DNA of 6,052 bases from Nitrospira sp. (GCA_015904075.1 JABMDH010000042.1:36900-42951); one strand, 5' to 3'; counted from the stretch's first letter, positions 1-5,750 are shown. Numbers and translations are program-made. The notes: generated from the sequence alone by a model not told the origin.

Positions 1-849
1 ACCAAACGTAGAGGCGTGGGCGCCGGGCGAAAATGCCGCTGCAACCGACTCCTTCGCCAGGCAGGCTCCGATCGGAACTCCGCCGCCCAACCCCTTGGCC
101 AGAGTCATGATGTCGGGCGCCACTCCCAATTGCTCATAGGCGAAGAGCGTGCCGGTCCTGCCCATTCCGGTTTGCACTTCGTCGAAAATGAGCAGGATAT
201 CGTGTGTCGTGCAGAATTCCCGAAGGCGCGTGAGGTATTCGCGGCCGGCTACATGCACCCCGCCTTCACCTTGCACCGGTTCCAGCATAATGCCGGCAGT
301 CCGCTCGCCGGCCATGGCTTCGATCGCAGCCATGTCGTTGAATGGCGCGTAGGAAAACCCCGGCATCAGCGGCTCGAAACCTTTCTGAACCTTGTCTTGC
401 CCTGTGGCGGTGATCATGGCCAGCGTCCTGCCATGGAACGAATTCTTCATCGTGATGATTTCAAACCGGCTCTCGCCATATTTCATGTGCGCATAGCGCC
501 GTGCGAGCTTGATGGCGGCTTCATTGGCTTCCGCGCCGCTGTTGCAGAAGAACGCGCGGTCGGCAAAGGAGTGCTCGACGAGAATTTTTGCCAATGTGAC
601 TTGCGGCTCCGTGTAGTAGAGGTTCGACACGTGGATCAGCTGTGCCGCTTGCTGTTGGATGGCCTGGACGAGGTCCGGATGTCCATGGCCCAGCAGATTG
701 ACGGCGATGCCGCCGACAAAATCGAGGTACTCCCGGCCTTCCATATCATAGACCTTCGCGCCATGACCTCGAACGATCGAGATCGGTTGCCGCGTGTAGG
801 TCTGCATCAGGTACCTGGCTGCGTTGTCTTTCAAATCTTGAGTCGGCAT
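1..849 (-). CDS. argD: Acetylornithine aminotransferase ArgD, C-terminus cut by window edge
   Basis: This is a class III, PLP-dependent, cytosolic aminotransferase. In arginine synthesis the family converts N-acetylglutamate semialdehyde and glutamate to N-acetylornithine and 2-oxoglutarate, and many members also serve in lysine synthesis. Reading leftward from ATG at 849, 283 residues are visible. They show the cofactor-phosphate motif SGAEANE (104-110), HGR (139-141), the PLP-ring Asp in FDEVQTGMGRTG (Asp223) and the Schiff-base lysine in TLAKGLGGG (Lys252). The visible part stops at HASTFG, just where the conserved TFGGNP segment follows, so roughly 110 residues lie beyond the left edge (family about 400). 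The start fits the family N-terminus, although no strong Shine-Dalgarno is seen. A promoter lies just upstream. Ornithine or succinylornithine aminotransferase is a less likely alternative, since these paralogues share the same motifs. Confidence 0.95.
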   Translation of the reverse strand, partial: MPTQDLKDNAARYLMQTYTRQPISIVRGHGAKVYDMEGREYLDFVGGIAVNLLGHGHPDLVQAIQQQAAQLIHVSNLYYTEPQVTLAKILVEHSFADRAFFCNSGAEANEAAIKLARRYAHMKYGESRFEIITMKNSFHGRTLAMITATGQDKVQKGFEPLMPGFSYAPFNDMAAIEAMAGERTAGIMLEPVQGEGGVHVAGREYLTRLREFCTTHDILLIFDEVQTGMGRTGTLFAYEQLGVAPDIMTLAKGLGGGVPIGACLAKESVAAAFSPGAHASTFG

Positions 850-879
850 GGCACTGCGTATCCCATTAGAAAGAAAGGG

Positions 880-908
880 AAGTTAGCACAGGGTCGAAGT
901 GAAAGCAA
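880..908 (-). promoter_or_regulatory. Probable sigma-70 promoter of argD
   Basis: On the minus strand TTGCTT (908-903) and TAACTT (885-880) are separated by exactly 17 bases. The -10 element is preceded by TGC, giving an extended -10. Predicted transcription start is near 873, about 24 bases before the argD ATG. Inferred from sequence pattern only. Confidence 0.45.
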
Positions 909-950
909 TACGGATGGCAGGGGATAAGAGGTCTGCGAATGGAGAGGCAG

Positions 951-977
951 TTGTATCGCGTCCGAGTGTGATAAGCT
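951..977 (+). promoter_or_regulatory. Weak candidate promoter for the zinc-ribbon protein gene
   Basis: TTGTAT (951-956) lies upstream of GTGTGATAAGCT (966-977). The possible -10 (GATAAG or TAAGCT) gives a spacer of only 13-15 bases, shorter than ideal. If real, the transcript would begin within a few bases of the ATG at 986, making a nearly leaderless mRNA. That would agree with the lack of a Shine-Dalgarno sequence there. Confidence 0.25.
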
Positions 978-985
978 GCGCAACA

Positions 986-1651
986 ATGAAGTTGTGCAGC
1001 CGGTGCAACCAACAGAATCCGGACGACGCGTCTTTCTGTCATCAGTGCGGGGCTTCCCTTGACAGAACCGCTGCTGCAGAATCAGTTGCCGACCCCGTCA
1101 CGCCTTCGCCCCCGCCGATCCAGGATGAAGAGTTACTCTGGCGGCAATTTATCGGTCCCAATGCCGATCAGTACCTGGTTCAGTTCAAGAAGTTTTCAAC
1201 GAACGGCCAGCCAAAGTTTGCGTTGTCTTGGAACTGGCCCGCATTTCTCTTCATTTCCTTTCTCTGGTTTCTCTATCGGAAAATGTATCTCCATGCGTTT
1301 GTCTATGCCGTGGGCCCCATGATTTCGACGTATCTGACGGGGGATGTCTCATCGGGCCTTGTGTGGAGCATCATTGCAGGGGCCACATCGAATTATTTGT
1401 ACTATTGGCATTGTCGGGAACAGATCGGCGAGATCAAAAAGGCCGGTCTATTGAATCAGCCGGAGCAGGAGCAGGCGCTCAAAGAAGCGGGTGGAGTGCA
1501 ACCCTATGTCATCTGGGTCGGCGTCGCATTTTACCTGCTCTTTATGATGATGCTCATCAAGATGGTACAAGAGGGGCCGCCGGATTCCGACCAACTGCCG
1601 ACAAAGCCCGCCAGACCGGCGGCAGTGACGAGCCTGACGAGGATCGGTTGA
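986..1651 (+). CDS. Zinc-ribbon protein with DUF2628-like membrane domain
   Basis: A 221-residue protein of unknown function. The N-terminus is a four-cysteine zinc ribbon: C4-x2-C7 and C18-x2-C21, ending CHQCGASL. A low-complexity Ala/Pro linker (about 26-47) follows. Then comes a region resembling DUF2628: a soluble lead-in (WRQFIGPNADQYLVQFKKF, 52-70), the signature SWNWPAFLF, a LWFLYRKMYLHAFVYAVGP-like helix pair (about 86-121) and another hydrophobic stretch (about 126-141). A last membrane helix spans about 174-192 with a short polar tail. It is probably an inner-membrane protein with its ribbon in the cytoplasm. ATG 986 is chosen because it places the cysteine motif at the extreme N-terminus; an in-frame GTG at 899 would add 29 unconserved-looking residues over the argD promoter. 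It sits between divergent argD and downstream gpmA with no evident functional link. Confidence 0.85.
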   Translation: MKLCSRCNQQNPDDASFCHQCGASLDRTAAAESVADPVTPSPPPIQDEELLWRQFIGPNADQYLVQFKKFSTNGQPKFALSWNWPAFLFISFLWFLYRKMYLHAFVYAVGPMISTYLTGDVSSGLVWSIIAGATSNYLYYWHCREQIGEIKKAGLLNQPEQEQALKEAGGVQPYVIWVGVAFYLLFMMMLIKMVQEGPPDSDQLPTKPARPAAVTSLTRIG

Positions 1652-1717
1652 CCTACTGTCCCATGTACTCCCGAATCAGAGGGGCACCGGGATTGTCGCT
1701 GGCGTGTGACTGCCGGC

Positions 1718-1745
1718 TTGACTTGACGCTGCAATCCAGTATTCT
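1718..1745 (+). promoter_or_regulatory. Probable sigma-70 promoter of gpmA
   Basis: TTGACT (1718-1723), 16-base spacer, TATTCT (1740-1745). A second overlapping TTGAC begins at 1723. Predicted start is near 1752, giving a leader of about 40 bases that contains the 10-bp palindrome GATGATCATC (1766-1775). This indicates that gpmA is transcribed separately from the gene before it. Confidence 0.55.
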
Positions 1746-1793
1746 GAGGCCGGCTCCGGATCGTTGATGATCATCCATCGAGAGGAACGCACT

Positions 1794-2399
1794 ATGGCTC
1801 GGTTGGTTTTGCTCCGTCACGGCGAATCGCAATGGAATCTGGAAAACCGCTTCACCGGATGGGTCGATGTGCCGCTCTCGCCGCGCGGCGTTGAAGAGGC
1901 CATGAACGCCGGAGACAAGCTCAAGGGATTCACCTTCGACCGTGCGTTCACTTCTGTTCTGAGTCGTGCGAACGAGACCTTGCGGTTCGTGTTGGAGGCT
2001 ATCGGACAAACGGCCATTCCGATCGAAAAAGACAAGGCCTTGAACGAACGGATGTATGGAGAGCTGCAGGGGTTGAACAAGGCCGAGACCGCGACGAAAT
2101 ATGGAGACGCACAGGTCAAGATCTGGAGGCGAAGCTACGACGTCAGGCCGCCTGGCGGAGAAAGTCTGAAAGATACGGCGGAGCGGGTCCTGCCCTATTA
2201 CGACACCAAGATCAAACCCTGCGTGCTCAAGGGCGAAACCATTTTGATTGCGGCGCATGGCAACAGTCTTCGCGCGTTGGTGATGCAGTTGGAGCAATTG
2301 TCCAAGGAGCAGGTCCTGGAATTGAACATTCCCACCGGTGCGCCGCTCTTGTATGAACTCGACCATAGCGGCACGGTACTCTCGCACCGGTATCTCTGA
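1794..2399 (+). CDS. gpmA: 2,3-bisphosphoglycerate-dependent phosphoglycerate mutase, short form
   Basis: Cytosolic glycolytic/gluconeogenic enzyme interconverting 3- and 2-phosphoglycerate through a phosphohistidine. The 201-residue product opens with the signature LVLLRHGES, placing the phospho-accepting His9 and Arg8. It continues with NRFTGW (18-23), Arg58 in [10 protein letters not shown], Glu85 in [29 protein letters not shown] (111-125) and the second catalytic His155 in [11 protein letters not shown]. All key residues are present. It is shorter than the roughly 230-250 residue enzymes because it belongs to the compact form known in some alphaproteobacteria and other phyla. ATG 1794 is preferred over the in-frame ATG 1764, because it has AGAGGA (1781-1786) seven bases upstream and begins directly at the first beta strand. 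The position usually His or Asp before YG in the LNER motif is Met87, a tolerated-looking variation. Confidence 0.95.
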   Translation: MARLVLLRHGESQWNLENRFTGWVDVPLSPRGVEEAMNAGDKLKGFTFDRAFTSVLSRANETLRFVLEAIGQTAIPIEKDKALNERMYGELQGLNKAETATKYGDAQVKIWRRSYDVRPPGGESLKDTAERVLPYYDTKIKPCVLKGETILIAAHGNSLRALVMQLEQLSKEQVLELNIPTGAPLLYELDHSGTVLSHRYL

Positions 2400-2410
2400 G
2401 CGGGTCCCGC
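2400..2410. repeat. Short GC palindrome between two convergent stop codons
   Basis: GCGGGTCCCGC occupies nearly the whole 12-base gap between the gpmA stop and the stop of the convergent gene. The arms are 5 bp around one base, so a real hairpin would need to open the inner pairs. No T-run flanks it. It may be a minimal bidirectional termination site, but this is weak. Confidence 0.2.
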
Positions 2411-2411
2411 G

Positions 2412-2894
2412 TTAGCCCACTTCCTCGAGCAGCCTGCCGTATTCCGCTGCCGGTGCGTAGTCGATCATGAGGACCAGTAACTTGTCCCGGTCTTCAAAGG
2501 GGATGATGTCTTGATGTTCGATTTGCGATGCTGCTTCGGCGCTGACCGCCATGTGGCTCAGGCCTTCGTGATCGACGAGTCGGCTGTACCGGGCGCGCCG
2601 CTCGTTCAATTCTGTGTGATATGAGTCCCAGGTGCCGGGACCGAGTTGCCCCGATACCCACCACGTCGTCTTGATTGACTCCAACAGGGTGTCCCGGATC
2701 GCATCCCGATACTTCATCGGAATGTGCGCCTCAATGGCGGCAATAATCCAGTACAGGTTCAAGGAGAGGATCTCCCGTGTTATCGCCTGCGCGGTCGAGG
2801 GAGATGCGGCGAGTCCGTATTCTTCGAGTTGTGCAAGAGATGGCGGCAGTGGCATTGCCTGGAGCAATGCGGTTGCGGCCTGTGCGGGAGTCAT
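2412..2894 (-). CDS. Hypothetical protein, 160 residues, mostly helical and soluble
   Basis: I do not recognise this family. The 160-residue product has no signal peptide and no clear membrane helix. It is rich in Ala, Leu and Glu with helical-looking segments: 1-13, 34-58 (AITREILSLNLYWIIAAIEA), 61-76 and 135-158. A central Trp/Gly segment, TTWWVSGQLGPGTWDSYH (76-93), is the most distinctive part and would make a good search probe. A charged stretch NERRARYSRL (97-106) and an acidic C-terminus (LLEEVG) follow. The start is supported by GAGGTG eight bases upstream and by a promoter further up. Codon use looks like its neighbours. It converges on gpmA and is divergent from the beta-barrel gene. 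Its function cannot be inferred. Confidence 0.8.
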   Translation of the reverse strand: MTPAQAATALLQAMPLPPSLAQLEEYGLAASPSTAQAITREILSLNLYWIIAAIEAHIPMKYRDAIRDTLLESIKTTWWVSGQLGPGTWDSYHTELNERRARYSRLVDHEGLSHMAVSAEAASQIEHQDIIPFEDRDKLLVLMIDYAPAAEYGRLLEEVG

Positions 2895-2927
2895 GATCGA
2901 TGCACCTCATTCGGTTTGGCTGCGGGG

Positions 2928-2957
2928 AGGATACTGCACGGCGTATCTGCTGCTCAA
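2928..2957 (-). promoter_or_regulatory. Candidate promoter of the 160-residue hypothetical gene
   Basis: On the minus strand TTGAGC (2957-2952), 18-base spacer, TATCCT (2933-2928). The predicted start is near 2921, about 27 bases before the ATG at 2894, with GAGGTG lying between. It is nearly back-to-back with the promoter for the beta-barrel gene. Confidence 0.4.
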
Positions 2958-2962
2958 GCGGC

Positions 2963-2991
2963 TTGTCCACCCCCAGGTGCTGTGTTAGAGT
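2963..2991 (+). promoter_or_regulatory. Candidate promoter of the outer-membrane protein gene
   Basis: TTGTCC (2963-2968), 17-base spacer, TAGAGT (2986-2991). The predicted start is near 2998, about 20 bases before the ATG at 3018. The short leader supports 3018 as the start. The -35 elements of the two divergent promoters in this gap are only five bases apart, so the genes may share control. Confidence 0.45.
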
Positions 2992-3017
2992 CGGCCAACG
3001 TTGAGCGAGGTGTCGTC

Positions 3018-3569
3018 ATGCGCATATCTGAGCGTTGCGGATTTCTCAGTCTGACACTTGCGGGGTTACTCTGGCTCGGTGTTGTTGTGTCGCCGGCTTC
3101 TGCGGAAGAGAATCGCTGGGGGGCCGGGTCGGATCTGGGCTTTACCGCCGGGACAGTCAACGACACGGTCTTCAATCTCGGGTTCAATGTCGACTATTAC
3201 CCCGATCGGAATTTTTCATTCGGCCCGATGATGCAGATTACTCCGACGGGAGATCTCTTCCAGATCTCCTTTGCGGGCGTTGCGAAGTATCATCTCCGTT
3301 TCAACAACGGCATCAACCTGGTCCCCTTCACCGGTTTCGGCTTGATGCATGTCGGTCTTGACCGTGGGGTTGGGCCGAGGCGCATCGATGAAAGCGACAC
3401 AAGTTGGTATATCCCTATCGGGCTCTCGCTTGAATATCAGGTCGTTCACAATATTGCCCTGGCTTCGACGGTGATTGTGAATCTGCACAATATCGATCTG
3501 ACGCCCGCTCTCCGCGAGGAAGACAAAACGAGCGTGGCGCTGATGTTCGGTTTCCGGTGGGGACCGTAG
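3018..3569 (+). CDS. Secreted outer-membrane beta-barrel protein, about 8 strands
   Basis: A 183-residue protein with a Sec signal peptide: MRISER, a hydrophobic core (about 8-24), and a likely signal peptidase I site after PASA at residue 29. The mature 154 residues are an alternating pattern of short amphipathic strands and Asn/Asp/Gly turns, for example DLGFTAGTVND, VFNLGFNVDYYPDRN, FQISFAGVAKYHLRF and LVPFTGFGLMHVGLD. The protein closes with SVALMFGFRWGP, a typical barrel-closing strand with aromatic residues near the end. This fits a small OmpA/OmpX-sized barrel of Gram-negative bacteria; the specific role is unknown. ATG 3018 is chosen because it starts a clean signal peptide, has GAGGTG six bases upstream and lies just after a promoter; reading further upstream in frame gives non-coding-looking sequence. 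Confidence 0.85.
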   Translation: MRISERCGFLSLTLAGLLWLGVVVSPASAEENRWGAGSDLGFTAGTVNDTVFNLGFNVDYYPDRNFSFGPMMQITPTGDLFQISFAGVAKYHLRFNNGINLVPFTGFGLMHVGLDRGVGPRRIDESDTSWYIPIGLSLEYQVVHNIALASTVIVNLHNIDLTPALREEDKTSVALMFGFRWGP

Positions 3570-3579
3570 TCTGCAGGGA

Positions 3580-3591
3580 ATCCTATAGGAT
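3580..3591. repeat. Perfect 12-bp palindrome after the barrel gene
   Basis: ATCCTATAGGAT reads the same on both strands, ten bases after the barrel gene's stop codon. With no spacer it is more likely a dyad site for a dimeric protein, or chance, than a terminator. It precedes the longer hairpin at 3599-3652. Confidence 0.4.
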
Positions 3592-3598
3592 GAGGCTA

Positions 3599-3652
3599 AG
3601 GTTCAGGTGAGTGAGGATTTGATCTGCGTGAGCGTGACCTCAGCCTGAACCT
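3599..3652. terminator. Long hairpin between convergent genes, possible bidirectional terminator
   Basis: AGGTTCAGG (3599-3607) pairs perfectly with CCTGAACCT (3644-3652). Inside, TGAGG (3612-3616) pairs with CCTCA (3638-3642) after a small asymmetric bulge. The structure fills the gap between the convergent barrel and ATP-grasp genes. There is no T-run on either side, so it is not a canonical Rho-independent terminator, but the position fits transcription ending from both directions. Confidence 0.4.
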
Positions 3653-3670
3653 CGGACGATTGCCCCAGGG

Positions 3671-4456
3671 TTACGCTGCTTTAGCAGGATGCCAGCGAAG
3701 GCCGACGTTCAAGATTTCCTGCAACAATTCCTGATAGTGGTAGTTCGCCTTTTCTGCTGAGTCGGCAAAATCCTCATCGTGCGCGATCTGCGGATTCGGA
3801 TTGGCTTCCAGGACATAGAGTTGCCCGTCTGCATCCATCCGCATGTCGATCCTGGCATATCCGTTAAGCCCCAGCGCCCGGTAGACCCGTTTGGCCAAAT
3901 GTTGGATTTCTCCGGTTTTCCCTGGCGTGAGGTTCTTGGCTTCTCGTGAGGTGATCCCATATTTTTTCTGGTATGTCCGGTTCCATTTCACCCGTTCGGT
4001 CGCAATCCGTCTGGCGTCGTCCGGCAGCTTGTCCAGGATGAGTTCCCAGACCGGTAACACATGGAGGTGACTGTTGCCGATCACCCCGACATAGAACTCA
4101 CGGCCTTCAATGTATCGCTCGATCAGCGCACCGCTTCCGATACTACTGTGAATGAAGGCGACCCGCTCGCTCAGCTTGTCGTCATCTTCGACGATCGATG
4201 CTTGTGAGATCCCCAGGGACGCTTCCTCGCTCACCGACTTGACGATCAAGGGGAACGTCAGCCACTTCGGCCGTCTCACCACGCGTCCTTGCGGCACCTC
4301 GATGAATTCCGGATAGGGGATTCGATGAAAGGACAGCATTTTCTTAGTGATGGCTTTGTCGCGCGCCAGCATCAGTCCGCGGGGATTGCAGCCGGTATAG
4401 GGTACGCGTAAGAGTTCGAGGTAGGCCACCACGTGTTGATCGTAGAAGCGCTGCAT
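3671..4456 (-). CDS. ATP-grasp protein, D-Ala-D-Ala ligase-like, without N-terminal domain
   Basis: A 261-residue member of the ATP-grasp superfamily, whose enzymes join a carboxylate to an amine through an acyl-phosphate. It resembles D-alanine--D-alanine ligase relatives annotated only as ATP-grasp proteins. Visible: PYTGCNPRGLMLARDKAITK (19-38), ATP-binding Lys73 in PLIVKS, the glycine-rich loop EEASLGIS (77-84), the nucleotide-side strand LIERYIEGREFYVGVIG (111-127), and the metal ligands in YARIDMRM (Asp204) and VLEANPNP (Glu217, Asn219). The catalytic half is complete. Homologues as I remember them carry roughly 90-100 further N-terminal residues (the preATP-grasp fold) before the segment FYDQHVVAYLELL that here opens the protein. 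An in-frame TGA at 4495-4493 and no intervening start codon show the frame cannot be extended. AGGA lies ten bases before the ATG and an extended -10 promoter lies upstream. The substrate is unknown; it could be functional or a 5'-truncated relic. Confidence 0.85.
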   Translation of the reverse strand: MQRFYDQHVVAYLELLRVPYTGCNPRGLMLARDKAITKKMLSFHRIPYPEFIEVPQGRVVRRPKWLTFPLIVKSVSEEASLGISQASIVEDDDKLSERVAFIHSSIGSGALIERYIEGREFYVGVIGNSHLHVLPVWELILDKLPDDARRIATERVKWNRTYQKKYGITSREAKNLTPGKTGEIQHLAKRVYRALGLNGYARIDMRMDADGQLYVLEANPNPQIAHDEDFADSAEKANYHYQELLQEILNVGLRWHPAKAA

Positions 4457-4499
4457 ACGACCGATATCCTGATGGTGCGTTGTTGTCCTGTCTCAAGAA

Positions 4500-4508
4500 A
4501 CTATAGCA
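4500..4508 (-). promoter_or_regulatory. Extended -10 promoter for the ATP-grasp gene
   Basis: The minus strand reads TGCTATAGT: an extended -10 (TG-N) followed by TATAGT, five of six matches to consensus. No good -35 is needed or seen. The predicted start is near 4493, giving a leader of about 37 bases. It supports transcription of the short ATP-grasp frame starting at 4456. Confidence 0.5.
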
Positions 4509-4515
4509 CGCAGTT

Positions 4516-4546
4516 TTCAAGACGCCGGTACGAGGGCGGATAGAAT
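4516..4546 (+). promoter_or_regulatory. Candidate rightward promoter for the leader ORF
   Basis: TAGAAT at 4541-4546 matches five of six bases of the -10 consensus. The -35 is poor; TTCAAG (4516-4521) with a 19-base spacer is the nearest. The predicted start is near 4553, about 34 bases before the ATG at 4587. It is back-to-back with the ATP-grasp promoter. Confidence 0.35.
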
Positions 4547-4595
4547 CCCTATGTAAGGGGGGGAAGAACGATAAGAGGGAGAAAAAATGTTCGGA

Positions 4596-4613
4596 CAGTT
4601 CAAGATTGAACTG
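4596..4613. repeat. Inverted repeat CAGTTCAA-GA-TTGAACTG at a translation start
   Basis: Two perfect 8-bp arms separated by two bases, beginning nine bases after the start of the leader ORF. As RNA the inner pairs would open to form a short hairpin next to the initiation region; as DNA it is a typical dimeric-repressor-sized dyad, about 50 bases downstream of the predicted transcription start. Confidence 0.45.
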
Positions 4614-4662
4614 AAACCGGCGCCTGTCGGGTCCGTCGCTTACAAAAAGTGGGGCGGTCGTG

Positions 4663-4752
4663 TCACTTCTCCGGCCCGATCTGCGCCCGCACGGCGCACT
4701 CCGTCATCAGGCGATGAAAGATATTGTTGGTGCAGACAACGAGAATTCCGTG
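4663..4752 (-). pseudogene. Possible degraded N-terminal fragment of a low-molecular-weight tyrosine phosphatase
   Basis: Reading leftward, about 28 codons ending at a TGA (4665-4663) encode [17 protein letters not shown] followed by [11 protein letters not shown]. The pattern resembles the opening of low-molecular-weight protein tyrosine phosphatases and the arsenate reductases related to them, typically ILFVCTGNICRSPMAE. Third codon positions in this stretch are strongly G/C, as in the real genes nearby. The active-site loop is altered: the Cys is kept, but the catalytic Arg position is His and the Ser-Pro after it is Arg-Leu. No start codon sits close upstream and the rest of the domain is absent. 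I infer a decayed remnant; chance resemblance is a serious alternative. Confidence 0.3.
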
Positions 4753-4792
4753 CGGTCGGGTGTGTGTGCGAGTCTCTTTACGCGGTCCAATG

Positions 4793-4822
4793 TCGACAGG
4801 ACATCGCCGAGGCAGGTACAAT
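4793..4822 (+). promoter_or_regulatory. Probable promoter of ttcA
   Basis: TCGACA (4793-4798), 18-base spacer, TACAAT (4817-4822, five of six matches to the -10 consensus). The predicted start is near 4829, about 22 bases before ATG 4851. This is independent support for 4851, rather than 4587, as the ttcA start. Confidence 0.5.
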
Positions 4823-4850
4823 CCTGCCGAATGGTATTTGGATAATCCAG

Positions 4851-5702
4851 ATGAAGATTCCACATAAATTGGACGAGGAAACGGACAAACTCCAGACTCG
4901 TCTCTGCCGGCTGGTGGGACAGGCCATCAGCGACTATCGTCTCATCGAGGACGGCGACAAGGTCATGGTGTGTCTGTCCGGCGGCAAGGACAGTTACGGT
5001 CTACTCGATATCCTGCTTGTGTTGCAGCGCCGTGCGCCGGTGCGGTTTGACCTGGTGGCTGTGAATCTCGATCAGAAGCAACCGGGCTTTCCGGCTCATG
5101 TCTTGCCGGATTATCTGACCAGCAGGGGAGTGCCCTTCCACATTGAAACGCGCGATACCTATTCGATTGTGAAACGGCTTATTCCTGAGGGGCAGACGAC
5201 CTGCTCGCTCTGCTCGCGTCTTCGCAGGGGGCATCTGTATCGAATTGCGAGTGAGTTGGGCGCCACCAAGATCGCGCTGGGCCATCACCGTGATGATATC
5301 GCGGAAACTTTGTTTCTGAACCTGTTCTATACCGGAAAGCTCAAGGCCATTCCGCCGAAGCTGCGTTCCAAGGACGGGCGTCACCTTGTCATCCGGCCGC
5401 TGGCATTGGTGAAGGAGGTTGATTTGGAACGATATGCCGAACTGCGCGCATTCCCCATCATCCCCTGCGACCTCTGCGGATCCCAGGAGAATCTGAAGCG
5501 AAAAAAGGTCAAAGCGTTTCTGCGCGAGTGGGAGCAGGGATCACCCGGCAGTTCCGACAGTATTGCCGCCGCGCTCTCCAATATCGCGCCATCACTGCTG
5601 ATGGATTCCCGACTCTTCGACTTCAAGTCCCTGGAAACAACAGCGGCGGAGCAGCCAGACGGCGACGCGTGGCTGGACGAAGAACCGGCCGCCAGTTATT
5701 GA
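4851..5702 (+). CDS. ttcA: tRNA 2-thiocytidine(32) synthetase TtcA
   Basis: A cytosolic, iron-sulfur, ATP-dependent enzyme that thiolates cytidine 32 in the anticodon loop of certain tRNAs, with sulfur delivered through a cysteine desulfurase. The 283-residue product has the PP-loop SGGKDS (43-48) that activates the base by adenylation. It also has [11 protein letters not shown] (71-81), DTYSIVKR (102-109), [10 protein letters not shown] with Cys118 and Cys121, and [14 protein letters not shown] (144-157). [11 protein letters not shown] (168-178) and [13 protein letters not shown] with Cys206 and Cys209 follow. The CxxC pair plus one cysteine of the second pair bind the cluster in this family. 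The protein closes with [13 protein letters not shown] and a variable acidic tail. The start at 4851 gives normal family length; no clear Shine-Dalgarno is visible. It stands alone, with a hairpin after its stop. Confidence 0.95.
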   Translation: MKIPHKLDEETDKLQTRLCRLVGQAISDYRLIEDGDKVMVCLSGGKDSYGLLDILLVLQRRAPVRFDLVAVNLDQKQPGFPAHVLPDYLTSRGVPFHIETRDTYSIVKRLIPEGQTTCSLCSRLRRGHLYRIASELGATKIALGHHRDDIAETLFLNLFYTGKLKAIPPKLRSKDGRHLVIRPLALVKEVDLERYAELRAFPIIPCDLCGSQENLKRKKVKAFLREWEQGSPGSSDSIAAALSNIAPSLLMDSRLFDFKSLETTAAEQPDGDAWLDEEPAASY

Positions 5703-5750
5703 TCCAGGCTTACATCGTTTCCCACCCAACGCAGGCAACGGTCTCAATGC

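Larger units (their letters stand above)
4587..4850 (+). other. Leader reading frame, open in frame into ttcA; unlikely TtcA N-terminus
   Basis: ATG 4587 is preceded by AAGAGGGAG (4573-4581), the best ribosome binding site in the window. The frame runs 88 codons without a stop into ttcA. The encoded stretch starts [20 protein letters not shown] and becomes Arg-, Ser- and Cys-rich. It does not resemble the N-terminus of TtcA proteins and I recognise no family. A promoter inside it (4793-4822) and the family length both favour ATG 4851 for TtcA. The possibilities are a short translated leader peptide that once ended earlier, a lineage-specific N-terminal extension, or the relic of a small gene. 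An 18-base inverted repeat lies just inside it (4596-4613). Confidence 0.3.

Noticed and set aside
16..927. A long plus-strand open frame over the left end
   Set aside because: It is the antisense of argD, whose minus-strand translation matches class III aminotransferases throughout; the plus-strand product is Arg/His-rich with no family resemblance.
899..985. A GTG start at 899 adding 29 residues to the zinc-ribbon protein
   Set aside because: It overlaps the argD promoter, has no ribosome binding site, and puts unrelated sequence before a zinc ribbon that normally sits at the N-terminus.
1652..1717. A terminator after the zinc-ribbon protein gene
   Set aside because: No convincing inverted repeat or T-run could be found by eye in this stretch.
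1653..2387. A 244-codon minus-strand open frame opposite gpmA
   Set aside because: It is a complementary shadow of gpmA, which has all catalytic motifs, a promoter and a ribosome binding site on the plus strand.
2724..3017. An upstream in-frame extension of the outer-membrane protein
   Set aside because: It overlaps the divergent gene and promoter region, encodes Cys/Arg-rich sequence, and would bury a clean signal peptide that starts at 3018.
5001..5626. Minus-strand open frames opposite ttcA
   Set aside because: They are shadows of a strongly conserved plus-strand enzyme and have no promoter or family resemblance.
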